From contig NZ_FNNA01000001.1 in assembly GCF_900106665.1 (NCBI RefSeq), positions 1,240,001-1,304,000 on the forward strand: 64,000 bases of DNA, written 5' to 3'. This DNA comes from Paracoccus sanguinis. GTDB taxonomy: Bacteria > Pseudomonadota > Alphaproteobacteria > Rhodobacterales > Rhodobacteraceae. Both the position numbers and the translations under genes were made by a program. Shown here in pieces: positions 59,179 through 64,000 of this stretch. The notes beneath the pieces are model-generated. The model did not search any database. It was not told the origin of the DNA and worked only from the letters and a program-made list of their open reading frames with translations. How positions within the stretch are numbered: position 1 is the first letter of the stretch; every line of letters begins with the position of its first letter.

Positions 59179-60764
59179 AGCCGGTCTCGACCCGCGTCAT
59201 GAACCTCGCCACGCTGCTCACGCAAGCGGCGCGGCGCGACCCCGAGGGCGTGGCGCAGGTGATGGGCGAGGCGCGGTGGAGCTGGGCCGCGTTCGACGCA
59301 CGCGTGGATGCGCTGGCGGCGGGGTTGCAGGACCGGCTGGGGCTGCAGAAGGGCGACCGGGTGATGGTCCAGTCGCAGAACTGCCTTGAGATGATGCAGG
59401 CGATGTTTGCGGTCTGGCGCGCGGGCGGGGTCTGGGTGCCCGCCAACTTCCGCCAGACGCCCGACGAGGTCGTCTATCTCACCCAGGCCTCGGGCGCGCG
59501 CGGGCTGATCTGCAACGCGGCCTTTCCCGACCACGCCGCGGCCTGCGCGGCGGACTGCCCCGATCTGGCGTGGACGCTGTCCATCGGCGGCGGGACGTTC
59601 GACCCCGCGCTCGAGGCGCTGACCGAGGATCACATGGGCCAGCGCCCGCAGGTGGCGGCGGTGGACCGCGACGATCCCTGCTGGTTCTTCTTCACCTCTG
59701 GGACCACCGGGCGGCCCAAGGCCTCGGTCCTGACGCATGGGCAGATGGGGTTCGTGGTGACGAACCACCTCGCCGACCTGATGCCGGGGCTGACGGGGGC
59801 GGATGCCTCGCTGGTGGTGGCGCCCCTCTCGCATGGCGCGGGGGTGCACCAGCTCACGCAGGTGGCGCGGGGGGTCAAGACGGTCCTGATGCCGTCCGAG
59901 CGTTTCGACGTCGAGACGGTGTGGCGGCTGGTGGCCGAGTGGCGGGTGTCCACGATGTTCACCGTCCCCACCATCCTCAAGCTGCTGGTCGAGCATCCCG
60001 CGACCGCCTCGGCCGACCTGTCCTCCCTGCGCTATGTCATCTACGCCGGCGCGCCGATGTACCGCGAGGACCAGAAGCGCGCGCTGGCGACGCTGGGCCC
60101 GGTGCTGGTGCAGTATTTCGGGCTGGGCGAGGTGACCGGCAACATCACCGTCCTGCCCGCCTGGGCGCATGACGGCGACGACGCGACGGCGCGGATCGGG
60201 ACCTGCGGCTTTCCCCGCACCGGGATCGAGGTGCAGGTGCAGGACGACGCGGGCCGCGAAGTGGGGCCGGGCGAGACAGGGGAAATCTGCGTGATCGGCC
60301 CGGCGGTGTTCGCGGGCTATCACGACAACCCCGAGGCCAACGCCAAGGCCTTCCGCGACGGCTGGTTCCGCACCGGCGATCTGGGCCACATGGACGCCGC
60401 GGGGTACCTTTATATCACCGGGCGGCAGTCGGATATGTTCATCTCGGGCGGGTCCAACGTCTATCCGCGCGAGATCGAGGAGAAGATTCTCACTCACCCC
60501 GCGATCAGCGAGGTCGCCGTGCTGGGGATGCCGGACCCGCTCTGGGGCGAGGTCGGCTGGGCGGTCTGCGTGGCGCGTCCGGGCGCCGAGGTGGACGAGG
60601 CGGGGCTGACCGCCTTCCTCGACGGCAAGCTGAGCCGCTACAAGCTGCCCCGGCGCGTGGTGTTCTGGGAGGCGCTGCCCAAATCCGCCTACGGCAAGAT
60701 CACCAAGAAGATGATCCGCGAGGAACTTGACCGCCGCGAGGCGGATCGTGGGGCGGGGACATGA
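59175..60764 (+). CDS. Acyl-CoA synthetase (AMP-forming)
   Basis: This 529-residue ANL-family ligase has the ATP-binding loop FFFTSGTTGRPKASVLTH, YFGLGEVTGNITVLP, GWFRTGDLGHMDAAGYLYITGRQSDM and the catalytic Lys in KSAYGKITKKMIREEL. It would activate a carboxylic acid to its CoA thioester, the entry step of the pathway encoded here. ATGA overlap with the thiolase gene. Confidence 0.93.
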   Translation: MKPVSTRVMNLATLLTQAARRDPEGVAQVMGEARWSWAAFDARVDALAAGLQDRLGLQKGDRVMVQSQNCLEMMQAMFAVWRAGGVWVPANFRQTPDEVVYLTQASGARGLICNAAFPDHAAACAADCPDLAWTLSIGGGTFDPALEALTEDHMGQRPQVAAVDRDDPCWFFFTSGTTGRPKASVLTHGQMGFVVTNHLADLMPGLTGADASLVVAPLSHGAGVHQLTQVARGVKTVLMPSERFDVETVWRLVAEWRVSTMFTVPTILKLLVEHPATASADLSSLRYVIYAGAPMYREDQKRALATLGPVLVQYFGLGEVTGNITVLPAWAHDGDDATARIGTCGFPRTGIEVQVQDDAGREVGPGETGEICVIGPAVFAGYHDNPEANAKAFRDGWFRTGDLGHMDAAGYLYITGRQSDMFISGGSNVYPREIEEKILTHPAISEVAVLGMPDPLWGEVGWAVCVARPGAEVDEAGLTAFLDGKLSRYKLPRRVVFWEALPKSAYGKITKKMIREELDRREADRGAGT

Positions 60765-60821
60765 GTGCGCCGGCCCCGCCCGGACGGGGGCGCGCTGCGG
60801 CGGGCGCGGCGCCCGGCGTGG

Positions 60822-60853
60822 CCGCCCGGCCGGGATATTTGGGCAGGGAAGAA
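60822..60853 (+). repeat. Dispersed GGGATATTTGGGC repeat at start of PCC gene
   Basis: CCGGCCGGGATATTTGGGCA followed by GGGAAGAA is nearly the same as the copy after pncB. It lies between an upstream ATG (60761) and the preferred start (60863) of the PCC-domain gene. Confidence 0.65.
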
Positions 60854-60862
60854 ACCGGGCGC

Positions 60863-61684
60863 ATGGTCCATCCCGGCCCGCGCGCGGCCGAGCGGGCGGT
60901 TGCGGTGCGGGCGCGGGTTGAGCCGGTCTCGGGGGTGCTGAGGGCCGGCGAGACGGTGATGGCGGGCGTGGCGAGGCTGTTCGCCGAGGCCGGCTGCCGC
61001 GGCGGGATGGTGTTTCTGGACGGCTTGACCTGCGAGCCGCTGCGCTATGTGCTGCCGGCGCTCTCCACCGACGGGGTCCATGCGGCGTGGTATTCGGACA
61101 CGCACAGTCTGGAGGACGCACGGATCATTCGCGCCACGGCCAGCGTCGGGACGCGCGACGGGGCGGCTTTCCTGCACGGACACGGGCTGTGGCAGGCGGG
61201 CCGGGCGCCGGTGGCGATGGGGCATCTGCTGCCGTTCGAAAGCGTCGTGGCCGCCGACGCCCCGGTGACGGGGCTGGGGGCGCGGGACGCCGGGTTCGTG
61301 GCGCGCCCGGACGACGAGACCGCCTTCACCCTGTTCCAGCCCGAGGGTGGCGGCGCGGGCGACAGCCTCCTCGCCCGGATCGCGCCGGGCGAGGACGTGG
61401 TGACCTCCATCGAGGCGCTCGCCGCCGCGCATGGCATCATCGACGCCCGGCTGCATGGCCTCGGCAGCATCGACCATGTGCGCTTCGCCCAGGGGGGCCG
61501 GATGGACTGCCTCGCCACCGAACTGCGGCTGCACGGCGCGGTGCTGCGCGCGGGTCGGGCGCAGGTGGGCATCGAGGTCGTGGACATCGCCGGGCGGATC
61601 AAGTCGGGCGAGCTGAAACGCGGCGCCAACCCGGTGGGCGTGACGCTGGAACTGCTGATCGAACCGATGGAGGACCGCCCATGA
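60863..61684 (+). CDS. Tandem PCC (DUF296) domain protein
   Basis: This 273-residue protein appears to contain two PCC/DUF296 domains. The first (about 20-140) has HGHGLWQAGRAPVAMGHLLPFESVVAADAPV, the family's HxH plus GHL pattern; the second (about 155-273) has GEDVVTSIEALAAAHGIIDARLHGLGSIDHVRF and IEVVDIAGRI. PCC domains trimerise; their biochemical role in bacteria is poorly known. A possible earlier ATG at 60761 overlaps the ligase stop but would prepend 34 low-complexity residues across a dispersed repeat. The function in this operon is unknown. Confidence 0.72.
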   Translation: MVHPGPRAAERAVAVRARVEPVSGVLRAGETVMAGVARLFAEAGCRGGMVFLDGLTCEPLRYVLPALSTDGVHAAWYSDTHSLEDARIIRATASVGTRDGAAFLHGHGLWQAGRAPVAMGHLLPFESVVAADAPVTGLGARDAGFVARPDDETAFTLFQPEGGGAGDSLLARIAPGEDVVTSIEALAAAHGIIDARLHGLGSIDHVRFAQGGRMDCLATELRLHGAVLRAGRAQVGIEVVDIAGRIKSGELKRGANPVGVTLELLIEPMEDRP

Positions 61685-62445
61685 CCACCCACGCCAAGGT
61701 CGCGCTGATCACCGGGGCCGCGCGCGGCATCGGCCTCGCCACAACGGAAATCCTGCTCGAACGCGGCTGGCAGGTGGCGATGGTCGACCGCGACGGCCCG
61801 GCGCTGTCCGAGGCGGCCGCGGGTTTGCAGGGGGTGAATCCGATCGTCGCGGATGTCTCGATCCCGGCCGAGGTGGACGCCATGCGGGACGCGGCGCTCA
61901 GCCGCTTCGGGCGGCTCGACGGGCTGGTCAACAACGCGGGCGTGGCGCTGTTCGCCCGCGCCCCGCAGACCGATTTCGAGGCGTGGCGCGAGGTGATGGC
62001 CACCAACCTCGACGGGGTGTTCCTCTGCACCCAGGCGCTGGTCCCGGCGCTGGCCGAGACGCGGGGGGCGATCGTCAACATCGCCTCGATCTCGGGGCTG
62101 CGGGCGTCCACGCTGCGGGTCGCCTATGGCACCTCGAAGGCGGCGGTGATCCACCTGACCAAGCAGTTCGCGGCGGAACTGGGCGAGCAGGGCATCCGCG
62201 TGAACTGCATCGCGCCGGGGCCGGTCAGGACCAAGCTCGCCATGGCCGTCCACGCGCCCGAGATCATCGCGGCCTATTACGACGCCATCCCGCTCAACCG
62301 CTACGGCGAGGCGCGCGAGATCGGCGAGGGGATCGCCTTCCTGCTGTCGGAGGCGGCGAGTTTCGTCACCGGCCAGACGCTGGCGGTGGATGGCGGGTTC
62401 GACGCGACCGGCGTGGGCCTGCCGGCGCTGCGGCGCGAGGACTAG
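61681..62445 (+). CDS. SDR family oxidoreductase of the TRAP/thiolase operon
   Basis: This 254-residue classical SDR has GAARGIGLATTEILL, NNAGVALFARAP, a catalytic Ser in IVNIASISGLRA and YGTSKAA, ending with the usual FVTGQTLAVDGGF. MVDRDG after beta-2 suggests NAD(H). ATGA overlap with the PCC gene. It could oxidise a hydroxyacyl-CoA before thiolytic cleavage; this is inference from position. Confidence 0.92.
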   Translation: MTTHAKVALITGAARGIGLATTEILLERGWQVAMVDRDGPALSEAAAGLQGVNPIVADVSIPAEVDAMRDAALSRFGRLDGLVNNAGVALFARAPQTDFEAWREVMATNLDGVFLCTQALVPALAETRGAIVNIASISGLRASTLRVAYGTSKAAVIHLTKQFAAELGEQGIRVNCIAPGPVRTKLAMAVHAPEIIAAYYDAIPLNRYGEAREIGEGIAFLLSEAASFVTGQTLAVDGGFDATGVGLPALRRED

Positions 62446-62448
62446 GCC

Positions 62449-63219
62449 CTAGCCCGCCGAGCCGACATAGCTGGCCGACGCCTCGATCAGGTGGCGCGTA
62501 TAGGCGCTGTCGGCGCGGCCTGCGCGCAGCGCCGCGGCGTCCAGCCGGTCCACGATCAGCCCGCCCTGCATCACCGCCAGCCGCTGGCAGAGATGCCCGA
62601 TCACCGCGAGGTCGTGGCTGACCATCAGGTAGGTCAGCCCCCGGTCGGCGCGCAGATCGGCGAGCAGGTTCAGGATTTCCGCCTGCACCGACACGTCGAG
62701 CGCCGAGGTCGGCTCATCCAGCAGCAACAGCGCCGGCTCTCCGGCCAGGGCGCGGGCCACGGCGACCCGCTGGCGCTGGCCGCCCGAGAGCTGGTGCGGA
62801 TAGCGGAAGCGGAAGCCCTGCCCCAGCCCCACGTCGTCGAGCAGCCGGGCGATCCGGCGGTCGATGTCGTCCATCCCTTGCAGCTTGAGCGTCTCGGCCA
62901 GCACCCGGTCGACGGTGTGGCGCGGGTGCAGGCTCGCATAGGGGTCCTGGAACACCATCTGCACCTTGCGGTGGAACGCCTTGCTGCGGGCGGTGCCGCG
63001 CAGGCTCTCGCCATCCACGGTGATGGTCCCCGACCAGGTCGGCGCCAGCCCGGCGAGCGCGCGCAGGATGGTGGACTTGCCCGAGCCGGATTCGCCCACC
63101 AGCCCGAAGCTTTCGCCCCGCGCGACGGTCAGGTCGACGCCCTTGACCGCATCCACGCGGTCGGGCGGGTTGCCGAACCACACCCGCAGGTCGCGGATCT
63201 CGAGGATCGGCGCGCTCAT
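62449..63219 (-). CDS. Dipeptide/oligopeptide ABC transporter ATP-binding protein (DppF/OppF-like)
   Basis: This 256-residue ATPase has Walker A GLVGESGSGKSTILRAL, signature LSGGQRQRVAVARALAG, Walker [21 protein letters not shown] and the Opp family's QMVFQDPYASLHPRHTV. It is coupled by ATGA to the second ATPase gene. It converges closely on the SDR gene, 3 bp apart. Confidence 0.92.
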   Translation of the reverse strand: MSAPILEIRDLRVWFGNPPDRVDAVKGVDLTVARGESFGLVGESGSGKSTILRALAGLAPTWSGTITVDGESLRGTARSKAFHRKVQMVFQDPYASLHPRHTVDRVLAETLKLQGMDDIDRRIARLLDDVGLGQGFRFRYPHQLSGGQRQRVAVARALAGEPALLLLDEPTSALDVSVQAEILNLLADLRADRGLTYLMVSHDLAVIGHLCQRLAVMQGGLIVDRLDAAALRAGRADSAYTRHLIEASASYVGSAG

Positions 63220-64000
63220 CGCACGCCCCCCGGAAACGCGTCGATCATCGAGGCATCGACCAGCGCGGGGTCGAGCGGGCCGTCCTTCCACTCGGGGCGA
63301 CGCTCCAGCACCGCCAGCCGCTCGACCGGCGCATCGAGGCGGGGCAGGCTGTTCAAGAGCCCCTGCGTATAGGGGTGCCGGGCGGCGTGCAGGTCGCGGG
63401 CGGCCAGCGTTTCCACCACCCGGCCGGCATACATGATGAGCACCCGGTCGCAGAACTGGGCGACGAGGTTCAGGTCGTGGCTGATGAAGATCAGCCCCAT
63501 GCCGCGGTCGCGCACCAGATCGTCCATGATCCGCAACACCTCGGTCCGCACCGAGACGTCCAGCGCGCTGGTCGGCTCGTCCGCGATCAGGATTTCCGGG
63601 CCCGAGGCGAGCATCATGGCGATCATGATCCGCTGCCCCATCCCGCCCGAGACCTCGTGCGGATAGGCGCCGAACACCCGCTCCGGCTCGCGGATGCGGA
63701 CCGCCTCGAGCATCTCCATCGCGCGGGTGCGGGCGGTGGCGCGGCCGGCGCCGGTCTGCTGGCGATAGGCCTCGACGATCTGGTCGCCGACCCGCATCAC
63801 CGGGTTGAGGCTGAACTTGGGGTCCTGCATCACCATGCTGATCCGGCGGCCGCGGATGGCGCGCATCTGCCGCTCGGGCAGGTTCAGGATCGACTGGCCG
63901 TCAAGCTCCATCCGCTCGGCCGTCACGCGGCCGGGCGGGCGCACGAGGCCGAGGATGGCGCGGCCGGTCATCGACTTGCCCGAGCCGGATTCGCCCACCA
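63216..64000 (-). CDS. Dipeptide/oligopeptide ABC transporter ATP-binding protein (DppD/OppD-like, partial)
   Basis: About 261 C-terminal residues are visible; the N-terminus lies beyond the window. The visible part opens at Walker A (GESGSGKSMTGRAILGL) and includes MVMQDPKFSLNPVMRVGDQI, signature VSGGMGQRIMIAMMLA, Walker [21 protein letters not shown] and the oligopeptide-specific C-terminal tail HPYTQGLLNSLPRLD. It pairs with the downstream DppF-like subunit; permeases and binding protein are presumably upstream. Confidence 0.92.
   Translation of the reverse strand, partial: VGESGSGKSMTGRAILGLVRPPGRVTAERMELDGQSILNLPERQMRAIRGRRISMVMQDPKFSLNPVMRVGDQIVEAYRQQTGAGRATARTRAMEMLEAVRIREPERVFGAYPHEVSGGMGQRIMIAMMLASGPEILIADEPTSALDVSVRTEVLRIMDDLVRDRGMGLIFISHDLNLVAQFCDRVLIMYAGRVVETLAARDLHAARHPYTQGLLNSLPRLDAPVERLAVLERRPEWKDGPLDPALVDASMIDAFPGGVR

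Overview
The window is very GC-rich DNA from a denitrifying alphaproteobacterium, most likely a Rhodobacteraceae close to Paracoccus or a related genus. Support comes from the cytochrome cd1 nitrite reductase, which resembles the Paracoccus enzyme as I remember it; the norCBQDEF and nirSECF(DL)GHJN gene orders; a cell-cycle regulator of the TrcR/DUF1013 family; and rpsU divergent from a COQ9-family gene. I see no rRNA, tRNA, CRISPR array or intact insertion sequence. Genes are tightly packed, with many 4-bp stop/start overlaps.

Layout. 1-1256: cytochrome bc1 genes (petB cut by the window edge, petA), followed by about 740 bp with no convincing gene. 2.0-9.7 kb: housekeeping and envelope genes (MORN-repeat protein, nadE, a META-type lipoprotein, rpsU, COQ9-family protein, quinone oxidoreductase, RNase T2, trcR). 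9.7-18.9 kb: mutS, an exported hydratase-like protein, a polar amino-acid ABC importer, malic enzyme maeB and a Crp/Fnr regulator. 19-31.6 kb: aldehyde dehydrogenase and SDR, a PHB-depolymerase-like esterase with a ribbon-helix-helix regulator, GST, mscL, ald with an Lrp-type regulator, a RelB/ParE-like toxin-antitoxin pair with a broken toxin, pncAB, a frameshifted SLC13-type transporter and trhO.

31.6-51.8 kb is a nitrite/nitric-oxide reduction island. norCBQDEF runs leftward, nirI-nnrS-apbE(nirX) runs leftward, and nirSECF(DL)GHJN plus a small membrane protein run rightward. Together these encode reduction of nitrite to NO (NirS), d1-heme synthesis (NirE, DL, G, H, J, F, N), NO to N2O (NorCB), assembly factors (NorQD, NorEF) and electron supply or maturation (NirC, NirI, ApbE, NnrS). 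TTGA/TTAA-N6-TCAA boxes of the FNR/NNR type precede norC and nirS at almost the same distance from each start codon. No NNR-type regulator gene lies beside the cluster; the only Crp/Fnr gene in the window is 13 kb away.

51.8-64 kb: a frameshifted coniferyl-aldehyde-dehydrogenase-like gene and an SDR. Divergent from these is a coupled catabolic operon: fused TRAP permease, TRAP binding protein, IclR regulator, SCP2-type thiolase, acyl-CoA ligase, tandem-PCC-domain protein and SDR. Its substrate is unknown. The window ends in two dipeptide/oligopeptide ABC ATPase genes.

Most noteworthy: a roughly 100-residue Ala/Pro-rich insertion in NirS that preserves the N-terminal heme-ligand positions; a dispersed GGGATATTTGGGC-type repeat, one copy of which is read in frame inside an esterase; a four-half-site operator with perfect symmetry in front of the CopG-like gene; stacked hairpins between norQ and norD; three genes broken by single small lesions; and the uncharacterised TRAP/thiolase/PCC operon with twin operator-like palindromes.
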